NCBI GenBank assembly: GCA_023411225.1
Contig: JAEYPA010000031.1
Span: forward strand, 1 to 27,215
Direction: 5' to 3'
DNA: 27,215 bases
Source: Bacillota bacterium
Lineage (GTDB): Bacteria > Bacillota > Clostridia > Lachnospirales > Lachnospiraceae
The notes below the pieces were generated by a model. That model was not told where the DNA came from. It searched no databases and saw nothing but the letters and a program-made list of their open reading frames with translations. This document shows positions 8,245 to 16,195 of this stretch, piece by piece. The position numbers were made by a program, and so were the translations under genes. The stretch's first letter is position 1; every line of letters starts with the position of its first letter.

Positions 8245-8286
8245 TCTATCTATGATTATAAGATTAAAATAGCTAGGATAGATAGA
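8245..8286 (-). promoter_or_regulatory. GH94 operon promoter region with inverted repeat operator
   Basis: A perfect 9-bp inverted repeat, TCTATCTAT (8245-8253) and ATAGATAGA (8278-8286), is separated by 24 bases. Between the arms, on the reverse strand, is a consensus -10 box TATAAT (8260-8255), about 85 bases upstream of the GH94 start. The upstream arm covers the -35 position, which is otherwise poor (ATCTAT), suggesting an activator-dependent or repressed promoter. Arm centres are 33 bases apart, close to three helical turns. The regulator is not identified; the arms do not match the xylR sites further right. Confidence 0.5.
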
Positions 8287-8289
8287 CAA

Positions 8290-8310
8290 TGTTTTATATT
8301 AATATAAACA
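8290..8310. repeat. AT-rich palindrome between hslO and the GH94 promoter
   Basis: TGTTTTATATT followed by AATATAAACA is a near-perfect palindrome with one unpaired T. It lies 10-30 bases beyond the hslO stop and just upstream of the GH94 promoter repeat. It could be a weak end for hslO transcripts or a protein-binding site. It looks like a stretched version of the GTTTA-N5-TAAAC xyl operators, but with wider half-site spacing. Confidence 0.5.
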
Positions 8311-8319
8311 TGTGTTATT

Positions 8320-9204
8320 TTATGACGTTTTACTACGTTTTATAATATCTTTAAGTTCCTTCACCGTAAATTCATAAGATTGATTACAGAAATGACAGTT
8401 AACTTCAATTGGTTTTCCATCATCTATCATCTCCTGAATGTCTTTTCTGCCGATGGATACTATAGCTTTCTCCACCCGTTCCTTTGAGCAGTTACAGTGG
8501 AATCTGGTCGGTACCTTATCCATAATCTCAACACCAAAGTCACCAAGCACATAGTCTAATATCTGTTCTGGAGACATTTCCTGATCAAGTAAGGCCGTAA
8601 TAGAGGTAATCTCTTCAATCTTCTTTTCAAGTTTTGAAATAACTTCTTCCTCTGCGAATGGAAGAAGCTGGATAATAAAGCCACCTGCTCTTCTTACTGT
8701 GTTATCCTTGTTCATCAGTACCCCCAATGCCACGCTGGAAGGTACCTGCTCAGAAGTGGCAAAATAATAGGTGAGGTCCTCTGCAATTTCTCCACTTACC
8801 AGATGAGTTTGTCCGACATAAGGCTCCTTCAGACCCATATCTTTAATTACACTTAAAACCCCAAGATCTATTGCCTTACCAACATCTAGTTTTCCTTTGG
8901 AATTAGGTGGAAGCATTACCTCTGGGTGCACCACATATCCCTTTACATCTGCTTTTGCATCAGCAGTAACGGTAATCCCACCAATGGGTCCACTACATTT
9001 GATTTGAAGAGTAAGAATGTCCTTCTCTCCCTTCATCATGCTTCCCATCATGCTTCCTGCACTAAGCAGTCTTCCTAATGCCGCTGTAGCCACAGGACTG
9101 GTGTTGTGGGCTACTCTGGCTTCTTCTACCAAATCCCTTGTAGTACATGCAAATGCTCTAATCTGGTTATTCGCTGCAGTTGCTCTCACTATATAATCTG
9201 ACAT
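8320..9204 (-). CDS. hslO: Hsp33 redox-regulated chaperone
   Basis: Cytoplasmic holdase chaperone activated by oxidation, protecting unfolding proteins during oxidative or hypochlorite stress. The 294-residue length matches the family. The N-terminal domain opens MSDYIVRATAANNQIRAFAC and contains HNTSPVATAALGRLL and LQIKCSGPIGG. The C-terminal zinc switch has all four cysteines: C237 and C239 (CNC) and C270 and C273 (CHFC). The start has AGAAAGGA upstream. It follows the methyltransferase gene by 24 bases and is probably cotranscribed with it. Nothing is unusual in the sequence. Confidence 0.96.
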   Translation of the reverse strand: MSDYIVRATAANNQIRAFACTTRDLVEEARVAHNTSPVATAALGRLLSAGSMMGSMMKGEKDILTLQIKCSGPIGGITVTADAKADVKGYVVHPEVMLPPNSKGKLDVGKAIDLGVLSVIKDMGLKEPYVGQTHLVSGEIAEDLTYYFATSEQVPSSVALGVLMNKDNTVRRAGGFIIQLLPFAEEEVISKLEKKIEEITSITALLDQEMSPEQILDYVLGDFGVEIMDKVPTRFHCNCSKERVEKAIVSIGRKDIQEMIDDGKPIEVNCHFCNQSYEFTVKELKDIIKRSKTS

Positions 9205-9228
9205 GTTATTTTCCTTTCTTTTTACAAC

Positions 9229-10041
9229 CTAAAGATAAAACTTATTATTCTGCTGTTGCTCTCGTGCAATGACATAGATTCTTTCGCTATCCGGTTTTAC
9301 TGCTTCTCTGGTAAAGGCATCGAAAGCCTCAACAAATTCCATCCCTGCTTCCTCTAGCAAACGGATAATAGTATCCAAACTATAAGCCTTCTGGTAGTGA
9401 GTTTCATCATATCGCTTAAATAGGCCTTCTTCCTCACACTGTTCCTCAAGTTCCTTGTCTCTAACATAGATGGAAAGAGAATATTCGTTGACTTCTTCTT
9501 CTTTGTAATAATAATTATCCCAGATGAAGCTACAATCCTTACGGTTTTCTGCAATGGTATTGTTAGCCAAAACCATCTCATATTTATAGATGGTATTTAA
9601 ATCAAAGATAAATAAGCCTCTCGTATCAAGATAATTATTTACCAATTTAAACACTTTTAGTAAATCTTCCTCTGACATTATATAATTCATGCTGTCACAA
9701 ATGCTGACAACAGCCCTGACTGTCCCATATAGTTCAAATTCTCTCATATCCTGCATAAGATATAAAATTGAAGACCGTTTGTCCTCTTCCTCGCAGTATT
9801 CTGCCTTTTTCTCCATGGCTATGGTTAACATATCTTCGGAATTATCAATTCCGATCATGTCATATCCTTGCTCAGCTAGCTTCTCTGTAATGTTACCAGT
9901 ACCACAACCTAATTCCAGAACCAGACCATCTAGTACCCCATACTCTTTCAATAATCCTACCAGATAACGTGACCATTCTTCATAAGGTATATTGTCCATA
10001 AAGCTGTCATAAACCTGAGCAAAACCTGTATATGCCTGCAT
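9229..10041 (-). CDS. Class I SAM-dependent methyltransferase, substrate unknown
   Basis: 270 residues with a Rossmann-type SAM-binding fold. Motif I is LVLELGCGTGNITEKLAE at about 40-57, followed by GIDNSEDML (acidic ribose-binding loop), LYLMQDMREFEL and VVSICDSMNYI. This fits the Methyltransf_25/11 group often found beside hslO in Clostridia. The C-terminal part is rich in acidic residues and tyrosines, including an EEEVNEYSLSIYVRDKELEE stretch. AAGGAGG lies 8 bases before the start. It is the first gene of the two-gene operon with hslO. No residue identifies the acceptor molecule. Confidence 0.88.
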   Translation of the reverse strand: MQAYTGFAQVYDSFMDNIPYEEWSRYLVGLLKEYGVLDGLVLELGCGTGNITEKLAEQGYDMIGIDNSEDMLTIAMEKKAEYCEEEDKRSSILYLMQDMREFELYGTVRAVVSICDSMNYIMSEEDLLKVFKLVNNYLDTRGLFIFDLNTIYKYEMVLANNTIAENRKDCSFIWDNYYYKEEEVNEYSLSIYVRDKELEEQCEEEGLFKRYDETHYQKAYSLDTIIRLLEEAGMEFVEAFDAFTREAVKPDSERIYVIAREQQQNNKFYL

Positions 10042-10112
10042 ATAAGGTCCTCCTTATATATGATTATACTTACTAATAGTTTGTACAAATAAACTCGTTT
10101 TGTATCTCTTCG

Positions 10113-10140
10113 ATTGTAACATGATATAAATTTTTTTCAA
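10113..10140 (-). promoter_or_regulatory. Promoter of the methyltransferase-hslO operon
   Basis: Reverse strand: TTGAAA (10140-10135), 16-base spacer, TACAAT (10118-10113), about 70 bases before the methyltransferase start. It lies between that gene and the xylB terminator. No other content is evident in the rest of the 10042-10292 gap. Confidence 0.55.
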
Positions 10141-10204
10141 GTAAATAATAGAACATGGTTTTCAGGCAAACGTGCGAAGGTCTGCTCTATTGAATAACAA
10201 GAAA

Positions 10205-10238
10205 ACCCCAAAAGCATAGCAATTTAAGCTTTTGGGGT
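10205..10238 (-). terminator. Rho-independent terminator of the xylAB operon
   Basis: A perfect 11-bp stem, ACCCCAAAAGC (10205-10215) with GCTTTTGGGGT (10228-10238), has a 12-base loop. On the reverse strand the stem is followed by TTTTCTTGTTATT. It lies 55 bases beyond the xylB stop. Confidence 0.85.
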
Positions 10239-10292
10239 ATTCCTGTTATTCCAAAGGAGTGATGAGAAACAAAAAAAAGATAATAAGCATGA

Positions 10293-11765
10293 TTAGTCAG
10301 CCATCTTCTTATACATATCCTTAAGTGCAGGATATAATCCTCTGAAGACTTCATATTTCTTGTTGTAAAGTTCTACAATCTCTGAATCTTGTTCTGTAGT
10401 ACTTACAATCTGAATTAATTTGTCAGTTGCTTCTTTTACAGAGCCATAAACTCCACAACCAACTGCAGCCAATATTGCTGCACCAAAAGCAGGGCCTTCC
10501 TCAGAATTCACTTTATCAACTTTAACATCTAAAATGTTGGCAACAATCTTGCACCATAATGGGCTCTTTGCGCCACCACCAAGTATACGTACTCTCTCTA
10601 TCTTCATACCAAGAGTCTTGGTAATCTCAAAAGCATCTCTTAATGCAAAGGTAACTCCCTCTAATACAGCCTGAGTCATATCCTCTCTGGAAGTATCTAG
10701 TGTCATACCTATAAAAGCACCTCTGGCGTTTGGATCATTATGAGGAGTTCTTTCTCCCATCAGGTATGGAAGGAAGAATACATTATTCTCTCCTAATTTG
10801 GTAATGCCCTGTTGTTCTTCCCCATATTGTTTGGTGCGAATGATGTCATCCATCCACCATTTGTTACAGGAAGCTGCACTAAGCATACATCCTAAATAAT
10901 GATAGTTGCCATCTGCATGAGCAAAGGAATGAAGCGCATTGTTATCATCTACTGCAAACTCTTTGGTAGCAATAAATACGGTACCGGAAGTTCCAAGAGA
11001 CAGACTACACATCCCATGTCCAACTGTACCATTACCAACTGCAGCAACAGCATTATCTCCACCGCCTGCAATAATCTTAACAGAAGAAGGAATACCAAGT
11101 TCTTTGGCAATCTCTTCTTTAATAGTACCTACTGGTTGATAGCTCTCAAATACCTTAGCTAACTGACTTTCCTTCAGTCCAACAATCTCTAACATTTCTT
11201 TGGACCAGCATTTATGCTGTACATCAAATAACAGCATACCGGAAGCATCACTGACGTCGGTACAATGTACGCCGGATAATTTATAAGCAAGATAATCCTT
11301 AGGTAACATCAATTTGCAAATCCTATTATAATTCTCAGGTTCATGCTTCTTCACCCACATTACCTTAGGTGCAGTAAAGCCGGTCAAAGCCATATTGGCT
11401 GTATATTCAGATATCTTCTTTCTTCCGATTACGTTATTTAAGTAATCACATTCCTCTGTGGTTCTACCGTCGTTCCATAGAATTGCAGGTCGAATCACCT
11501 GATCCTTGTCATCTAATATAACCATTCCATGCATCTGCCCACTGAAGCTGATTCCAGCTACTTGAGAGCGGTCACAATCAGAAAGTAATTCATGCAAAGC
11601 ATCTTTGGTTTGTTCATACCAGTCAGAAGGGTTCTGTTCAGACCAGCCTGGTTTTGGGAAGTACAAAGGATACTCTCTTACAGCAATCTTTTGAATTTCT
11701 CCATTTTCATCCATAAGCAAAAGCTTTACTGAGGACGTTCCAAGATCTATACCGATAAATAACAT
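10293..11765 (-). CDS. xylB: Xylulokinase
   Basis: Phosphorylates D-xylulose with ATP to D-xylulose 5-phosphate, feeding the pentose phosphate or phosphoketolase route. The 490-residue protein is a complete FGGY-family kinase. The N-terminal phosphate loop is IGIDLGTSSVKLLL. Substrate contacts are SGQMHG (75-80) and WNDGRT (97-102). The catalytic aspartate is in GGGDNAVAAVGNG (D237), followed by SLGTSGTVFIAT, and the C-terminal adenosine loop is RILGGGAKSPLWCKIVAN. The SGQMHG and WNDGR pair is characteristic of xylulokinases rather than glycerol or gluconate kinases. It is 104 bases downstream of xylA with a hairpin between them. Its ribosome site, AAAGG 9 bases before ATG, is weaker than that of xylA. 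Confidence 0.96.
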   Translation of the reverse strand: MLFIGIDLGTSSVKLLLMDENGEIQKIAVREYPLYFPKPGWSEQNPSDWYEQTKDALHELLSDCDRSQVAGISFSGQMHGMVILDDKDQVIRPAILWNDGRTTEECDYLNNVIGRKKISEYTANMALTGFTAPKVMWVKKHEPENYNRICKLMLPKDYLAYKLSGVHCTDVSDASGMLLFDVQHKCWSKEMLEIVGLKESQLAKVFESYQPVGTIKEEIAKELGIPSSVKIIAGGGDNAVAAVGNGTVGHGMCSLSLGTSGTVFIATKEFAVDDNNALHSFAHADGNYHYLGCMLSAASCNKWWMDDIIRTKQYGEEQQGITKLGENNVFFLPYLMGERTPHNDPNARGAFIGMTLDTSREDMTQAVLEGVTFALRDAFEITKTLGMKIERVRILGGGAKSPLWCKIVANILDVKVDKVNSEEGPAFGAAILAAVGCGVYGSVKEATDKLIQIVSTTEQDSEIVELYNKKYEVFRGLYPALKDMYKKMAD

Positions 11766-11790
11766 ACAAACAATCCTTTCTTTCGAGGAA

Positions 11791-11831
11791 AAAGCTTATC
11801 CAGCCAAACTTGATTGTACTGAATAAGCTTT
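11791..11831 (-). terminator. Intercistronic hairpin/attenuator between xylA and xylB
   Basis: On the transcribed strand AAAGCTTATTCAG (11831-11819) pairs with CTGGATAAGCTTT (11803-11791) over 13 positions with one G-U pair. Five T residues follow, counting the last two of the stem. The layout is terminator-like but sits inside the operon, so it may partly stop transcription or protect the 3' end of a xylA-only mRNA, giving more XylA than XylB. Confidence 0.65.
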
Positions 11832-11869
11832 ACCCTAATTTTATAATCTAGGGAATATAGATTCTCTTT

Positions 11870-13183
11870 TTATAATTCCATTATGTACTGGTTCAATATT
11901 GCCTCTAACATCTCCTGACGTCCAGATACATTAGGAGTAATTCCATTCTCCATAGCATAAGCTTCTAATTCATCAAAGCCAACCTTGCCATCTATAATGT
12001 CCTTACCAAGTCCCTCTGAATAGCTTGCATAACGTTTTGCGATAAAGTCAGTAAATACCTTATCTTCAAGTAATTTTGCAGCTACCCTTAAGCCCTTAGC
12101 AAAGGTATCCATACCTGCGATATAAGCATAGAACAAATCAGAATCCTCAAAGGATCCACGTCTAACCTTTGAGTCAAAGTTTAAACCACCTTTAGTAAAT
12201 CCACCAGCCTGTAAAATCTCATACATAGCAAGTGTAGTATCATAAACATTAGTTGGGAACTGATCAGTATCCCATCCTAACATCAAATCACCCTGGTTAG
12301 CATCTACACTACCTAATACACCGTTAATACGGCATTGATTTAACTCATGCTGGAAGGTGTGCATAGCCAGTGTTGCATGATTAGCTTCAATATTTAATTT
12401 GAAGTATGGTAATAAATCATACTTACGTAAAAATGATAATACAGTAGCAGTATCAAAATCATATTGATGTTTGGTTGGTTCCTTTGGTTTTGGTTCAATT
12501 AAGAATTGTCCAGTAAATCCAATCTTCTTGGCATAATCAACAGCCATATGCATAAATCTCGCCATGTTGTCTAATTCTAAACCAGTATCGGTATTAAGAA
12601 GAGTCTCATAACCTTCTCTTCCACCCCAGAATACATAGTTCTCACCACCGAGCTCCTTGGTGATCTCCATTGCTTTCTTTACCTGAGCTGCTGCATAAGC
12701 AAATACTGTTGCATTACAGGAGGTACTTGCACCATGAACAAATCTTGGGTTACTGAATGCATTAGTTGTTCCCCATAAACATTTGATTCCAGTACGAGCC
12801 ATCTCTTCTTTGATTACTCCTACTATAACATCCAAGCGTTCATTAGTCTCTTTCAAATCCTTGCCTTCTGGAGCAATATCTCTGTCATGAAAACAGAAAT
12901 AAGGAATCTGCATCTTCTCCATAAATTCGAAAGCAGCATGAACTCTGTTAATAGCAACTTCCATAGGATCAGCTTGATCCCAGTCACGCTTCATTGTAGC
13001 CTGACCAAATGGATCAACACCCATAGCTGTAAAGGTGTGCCAGTAGGACATAGCAAAACGTAAATGTTCTTTCATGGTCTTACCCATAATCACTTCATCC
13101 GGATTATAGCATTTGAAAGCAAGTGGATTCGTACTCTTTGGTCCCTCGTACATAACTTTTGGCATATCTTTGAAAAAACTCAT
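11870..13183 (-). CDS. xylA: D-xylose isomerase
   Basis: Converts D-xylose to D-xylulose (and glucose to fructose slowly), using two divalent metals. The 437-residue length and the long N-terminal segment mark a class II enzyme. Catalytic and metal-binding segments are in order: FCFHDRDIAPEG with the His/Asp pair H99 and D102, VFWGGREGYETLLNTD, LIEPKPKEPTKHQYD, LNIEANHATLAMHTF and VDANQGDLMLGWDTDQFP. AGGAGG lies 8 bases before the start and directly abuts the proposed operator. First gene of xylAB, transcribed divergently from xylR. Expected to be repressed by XylR and induced by xylose. Confidence 0.98.
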   Translation of the reverse strand: MSFFKDMPKVMYEGPKSTNPLAFKCYNPDEVIMGKTMKEHLRFAMSYWHTFTAMGVDPFGQATMKRDWDQADPMEVAINRVHAAFEFMEKMQIPYFCFHDRDIAPEGKDLKETNERLDVIVGVIKEEMARTGIKCLWGTTNAFSNPRFVHGASTSCNATVFAYAAAQVKKAMEITKELGGENYVFWGGREGYETLLNTDTGLELDNMARFMHMAVDYAKKIGFTGQFLIEPKPKEPTKHQYDFDTATVLSFLRKYDLLPYFKLNIEANHATLAMHTFQHELNQCRINGVLGSVDANQGDLMLGWDTDQFPTNVYDTTLAMYEILQAGGFTKGGLNFDSKVRRGSFEDSDLFYAYIAGMDTFAKGLRVAAKLLEDKVFTDFIAKRYASYSEGLGKDIIDGKVGFDELEAYAMENGITPNVSGRQEMLEAILNQYIMEL

Positions 13184-13197
13184 ATTATCAACCTCCT

Positions 13198-13217
13198 ATT
13201 AGTTTAGTGAATAAACA
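13198..13217 (-). promoter_or_regulatory. XylR operator in the xylA leader
   Basis: Reverse strand TGTTTATTCACTAAACTAAT. It contains the inverted half-sites GTTTA-N5-TAAAC and is 17/20 identical to the site before xylR. It lies at about +4 to +24 of the predicted xylA transcript and touches the AGGAGG of xylA. Known xyl operators of Bacillus also use TTAGTTT/AAACTAA arms downstream of the promoter. Confidence 0.8.
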
Positions 13218-13227
13218 ATCTAACCTT

Positions 13228-13256
13228 AATATATCAAGTTTTCTAGATAATGTCAA
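13228..13256 (-). promoter_or_regulatory. xylAB promoter (sigma-A)
   Basis: Reverse strand: consensus -35 TTGACA (13256-13251), exactly 17 bases, then -10 TATATT (13233-13228). Predicted transcription start is near 13221, immediately before the operator. This is the strongest promoter match in the window. Confidence 0.8.
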
Positions 13257-13370
13257 TCTGTTTTTATAAATTTTACAAAGAAATCAGGACTAAAATCTGT
13301 AAATCATGTACATATTGTCTCATTTATGTATGTTTTACGTGATAATTTCATATGATTTATAGAAAAAAAC

Positions 13371-13399
13371 TTTCAATAAAAATATGAATATGGTATCCT
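13371..13399 (+). promoter_or_regulatory. Candidate xylR promoter
   Basis: TTTCAA (13371-13376), 17-base spacer, TATCCT (13394-13399). It is weaker than the xylA promoter, as suits a repressor gene. The second operator begins about 8 bases downstream, over the likely start point. The roughly 110 bases between the two promoters are AT-rich with no further element I can support. Confidence 0.45.
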
Positions 13400-13406
13400 A
13401 TAGATA

Positions 13407-13426
13407 TGTTTATTAATTAAACTAAC
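13407..13426 (+). promoter_or_regulatory. XylR operator before xylR
   Basis: TGTTTATTAATTAAACTAAC, with half-sites GTTTA-N5-TAAAC and an extended right arm TAAACTAA shared with the xylA site. It has the same orientation relative to its gene as the first site and lies 26 bases before the xylR start codon. It predicts autorepression. Confidence 0.75.
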
Positions 13427-13452
13427 TATTTACAAGAAAGGTTCGGTAATTA

Positions 13453-14622
13453 ATGATTATTGGCAGTAAAGAGCTCATACGTGATATTAATTGTAATTTG
13501 GTGCTAGAGACCATAATTGATAAAAGCCCTCTTTCCCGGGCTACGCTTTCAAAAGAGTTAGGCTTAACAAAAGCAACCATTTCAACCATCGTACAAGACT
13601 TAATAGACCGTCAGCTAGTCATCGAAATTGGTAGTGATAATACAGACCTCGGTAGAAAACCTATATTACTAACTTACAACAAGCTGGCTGGATATGCTCT
13701 TTGTATTGATATTCAACCAGACCACTGTTCTACTATGCTAAGTAATCTACAGGCTGATATTATTAAGCAAGACTCTATTGTTACTCCTGAAAGACCAGAA
13801 GATCTTCCAGATGCCCTGATACAATATGTACGAGAGTTATTATCTAACCTTGCGACTTCTCACTATGGGTTGGTTGGCATTACATTAAGTATTCATGGAG
13901 TTACATACGACAATCATGTAAAGTTTGCCCCTTACTATGATTTATCAGGTACCCATCTAATTAGTAAGATGGAGGGACAATTAGGTATTCCAATCTATTT
14001 AGAAAATGAGGCGAATCTCTCAGCTATGGGAGAAAGCTGTATGGTATATGACAATTCCAATTTAGCTTCCATCAGTGTTCATTCTGGTATTGGACTTGGA
14101 CTGATTATGAATAATCATCTGGTGAAGGGATATAAGGGCTATGCTGGTGAAGTTGGGCATACCATTATTGATATAGATGGACGACCTTGCCCATGTGGAA
14201 ACCGCGGCTGTCTTGAACAGTACGTGTCAGAGAAAGCATTATTGAAGGAATTCGCAACCAGAAAGGGAAAGAAGCGTGCCTACTTTGAGGATTTTATAAA
14301 GGCCTATGATAGTAAGGATCCAGACGCAAAAGCAATTGTTGACTTGTTTGTAAAATACATGTCGGTAGGATTGAATAATATTCTCAATTCTTATAACCCG
14401 GAAATAATTATTATCAATAGCTCCTTTACCTCCCGATATCCAGCGTTGACTGAGGAAATCATCACAATGCTATCAAGTAAAATGAACAATTACAGTTCTA
14501 TACTGCCATCCACCTTGCGTGGTAAGTCCTCTTTACTGGGAGGTCTTTGCATGGCAATTAAGAACTTTTTAGGTATTAAGTATCTGAAGATGCATAACTG
14601 CTTTGACGTAGAGAAGATTTAA
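13453..14622 (+). CDS. xylR: ROK-family xylose repressor
   Basis: Transcriptional repressor released from DNA by xylose. 389 residues. An N-terminal winged helix-turn-helix spans about 15-60 (SPLSRATLSKELGLTKATIS as the recognition region, then GRKPILLTYN). The ROK sugar-binding domain follows with GVTYD, ENEANLSAMGE near 184-194, SGIGLGLI and the zinc motif GHTIIDIDGRPCPCGNRGC with C246, C248 and C253. ROK kinases have Asp where this protein has Glu in ENEAN, which fits a non-catalytic regulator. AAGAAAGG lies upstream of the start. It is divergent from xylAB with paired operators between them. The carbohydrate enzymes left of hslO could be further targets, but they lack a matching site. Confidence 0.93.
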   Translation: MIIGSKELIRDINCNLVLETIIDKSPLSRATLSKELGLTKATISTIVQDLIDRQLVIEIGSDNTDLGRKPILLTYNKLAGYALCIDIQPDHCSTMLSNLQADIIKQDSIVTPERPEDLPDALIQYVRELLSNLATSHYGLVGITLSIHGVTYDNHVKFAPYYDLSGTHLISKMEGQLGIPIYLENEANLSAMGESCMVYDNSNLASISVHSGIGLGLIMNNHLVKGYKGYAGEVGHTIIDIDGRPCPCGNRGCLEQYVSEKALLKEFATRKGKKRAYFEDFIKAYDSKDPDAKAIVDLFVKYMSVGLNNILNSYNPEIIIINSSFTSRYPALTEEIITMLSSKMNNYSSILPSTLRGKSSLLGGLCMAIKNFLGIKYLKMHNCFDVEKI

Positions 14623-14643
14623 ATGACTTATGGATGGACTCCT

Positions 14644-14661
14644 GGGAGGAGTTTGCCTCCC
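14644..14661 (+). terminator. Short hairpin just after xylR
   Basis: GGGAGG (14644-14649) pairs with CCTCCC (14656-14661) around a 6-base loop, 21 bases after the xylR stop. There is no U-run, so it is probably an auxiliary 3' structure. An alternative ACTCC/GGAGT pairing overlaps it. Confidence 0.3.
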
Positions 14662-14694
14662 TCTAGATGTCGAAAATGATAGATACTATTATCT

Positions 14695-14741
14695 TACCAG
14701 AGATGGACAGGTTAAATACTATCAAATGTCCATTTCTGGTA
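14695..14741. terminator. Hairpin between convergent xylR and MocR-type gene
   Basis: TACCAGAGATGGACA (14695-14709) pairs with TGTCCATTTCTGGTA (14727-14741) over 15 positions, with one G-U pair in the + strand RNA. T-rich sequence follows on the right. It lies between two gene ends and probably serves both directions, although neither side has a long uninterrupted U-tract. Confidence 0.55.
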
Positions 14742-14747
14742 TATATT

Positions 14748-16142
14748 CTATAAAATTTTCTTAATCACTTCCAAACCTCTTAAAAGCGATTCTGTCTCCA
14801 TTCCAGTATACCCCATAATAATCTGATTTTTATGGTTTCCCTTTTGTACTGTATGACGTTCCACTGGAACCACATAAACACCAGCCTTAAAGAGTTGTAT
14901 GATAATTTCTTCTGAAAAGTTTGCCTTATCAAATTCTACTACTACATGCATCCCCGCCTCTGCTCCATGTATATGTATCATTTCACCAAAATTAGCATCC
15001 AGCCCTTCCAACAACATATCATGCCTTTTCCGATACTCCTTTTTCATGTGTCGAATATGTCGTTCTAATTCTCCACTTTTAATAAATTGCATTAACGCAA
15101 GTTGATAAATAGAATTGGAATGGTGATCCGCCAACCGTTTCAGCTCACGAATCTTATTAACAAGCTGTTCTGGTACAACCAGATAGCCTAATCGAATGGA
15201 GGGAAACATGACTTTGCTAAAGGTTCCAACATAAATCACATGCTCATTATCCAGTTCAAACAATGAATTAACTGGGGGACTATCGTAGGTGAAGATACTG
15301 TCGTAGTCATCTTCCAGAATATAAGCTCCGGTCGTTCTAGCAAACTCTATCAAAGCGATTCGTCTCTTAAATGGTAGAATTCCACCCATAGGAAATTGAT
15401 GACTTGGTGTTACAAAGATTAAATCCGGTTTTCCCTCACTTGGAAATTGCTCCGGCCTGATGCCTTGCTGATCTACCTCAAAAGGGATTATGTTGTCTGT
15501 GTGGTAAGAAAAAATCTGCTTCACATTAAAATTAGATGGATCCTCCATCCAAACTTCACTTTTAGAAGATAATAGGCATTTAGCAACTAAGGACAACCCT
15601 TGCTTTGCTCCAGAAGTAATAATAATCTGTTGAGGAGAACAGGTAATCCCCCTTGTCTTTTTCAGGTAACTGCACAGCACCTCCCGTAATTCAGGTCGGC
15701 CTTGTGGATTATCATAACCAAGAGCAGATATTGGGGCATCCAAAAAAACATGGGAGACTGCTCGATTCCATTTCGCCCGTGGAAATAAATTAATAGCTGG
15801 TAGTCCACTGTCATAATTGATGATAGTGTCTGTAATTACAAGATCGGTTAGAGAAGCTGTTTGCTGATTTTTGATAGGCACCATTTTCACTATGCTATGT
15901 ACACTGTAAGAGACATAAAAACCAGATCCGGCGACACTGTAAACCACACCTTCTGCTACCAGCATATCATAGGCGGATAGTACCGTATTCCTGGCAACGG
16001 ATAAATTCTGGCATAATTCACGGGAGGAAGGTAGAGCCTCCCCAGCTAACAGTTCTCCTATTAATATCTTTTCGCGAATTGCACTATAAATTTGTTTTAC
16101 ATAGGAACGTTTTTTCGTTTTATCCAAATTAAGATATATCAT
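14748..16142 (-). CDS. MocR/GabR-type regulator (GntR HTH fused to aminotransferase-like domain)
   Basis: 464 residues. A GntR-family winged helix at about 10-75 contains YVKQIYSAIREKILIGELLAG and LPSSRELCQNLSVARNTVLS. After a linker comes a fold-type I aminotransferase-like domain: YDNPQGRPELREVLCSYLKK, ITSGAKQGLSLV, LEDDYDSIF and VGTFSKVMFPSIRLGYLV with the PLP lysine at about K310. Members sense PLP or amino-compound adducts and control vitamin B6, GABA, taurine or transporter genes. ATG 16148 touches its GAGG directly, so ATG 16142, with 6-base spacing, is preferred. It is divergent from an EamA exporter and a GNAT gene, its likely targets. The PLP lysine is retained, so the effector is probably PLP-bound. 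Confidence 0.92.
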   Translation of the reverse strand: MIYLNLDKTKKRSYVKQIYSAIREKILIGELLAGEALPSSRELCQNLSVARNTVLSAYDMLVAEGVVYSVAGSGFYVSYSVHSIVKMVPIKNQQTASLTDLVITDTIINYDSGLPAINLFPRAKWNRAVSHVFLDAPISALGYDNPQGRPELREVLCSYLKKTRGITCSPQQIIITSGAKQGLSLVAKCLLSSKSEVWMEDPSNFNVKQIFSYHTDNIIPFEVDQQGIRPEQFPSEGKPDLIFVTPSHQFPMGGILPFKRRIALIEFARTTGAYILEDDYDSIFTYDSPPVNSLFELDNEHVIYVGTFSKVMFPSIRLGYLVVPEQLVNKIRELKRLADHHSNSIYQLALMQFIKSGELERHIRHMKKEYRKRHDMLLEGLDANFGEMIHIHGAEAGMHVVVEFDKANFSEEIIIQLFKAGVYVVPVERHTVQKGNHKNQIIMGYTGMETESLLRGLEVIKKIL

Positions 16143-16195
16143 AATCATCCTCTAACTGGCTCATTAAAAGCTACACATAATTGTATCTTTTCTAT

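Noticed and set aside
9689..9967. 92-codon + strand frame opposite the methyltransferase
   Set aside because: Serine- and proline-rich translation typical of antisense to an acidic protein; no ribosome site.
13184..13452. CcpA cre site in the xylA-xylR gap
   Set aside because: The best candidate (ATGTTTTACGTGATAA region) fails several fixed cre positions, so I do not claim catabolite control here.
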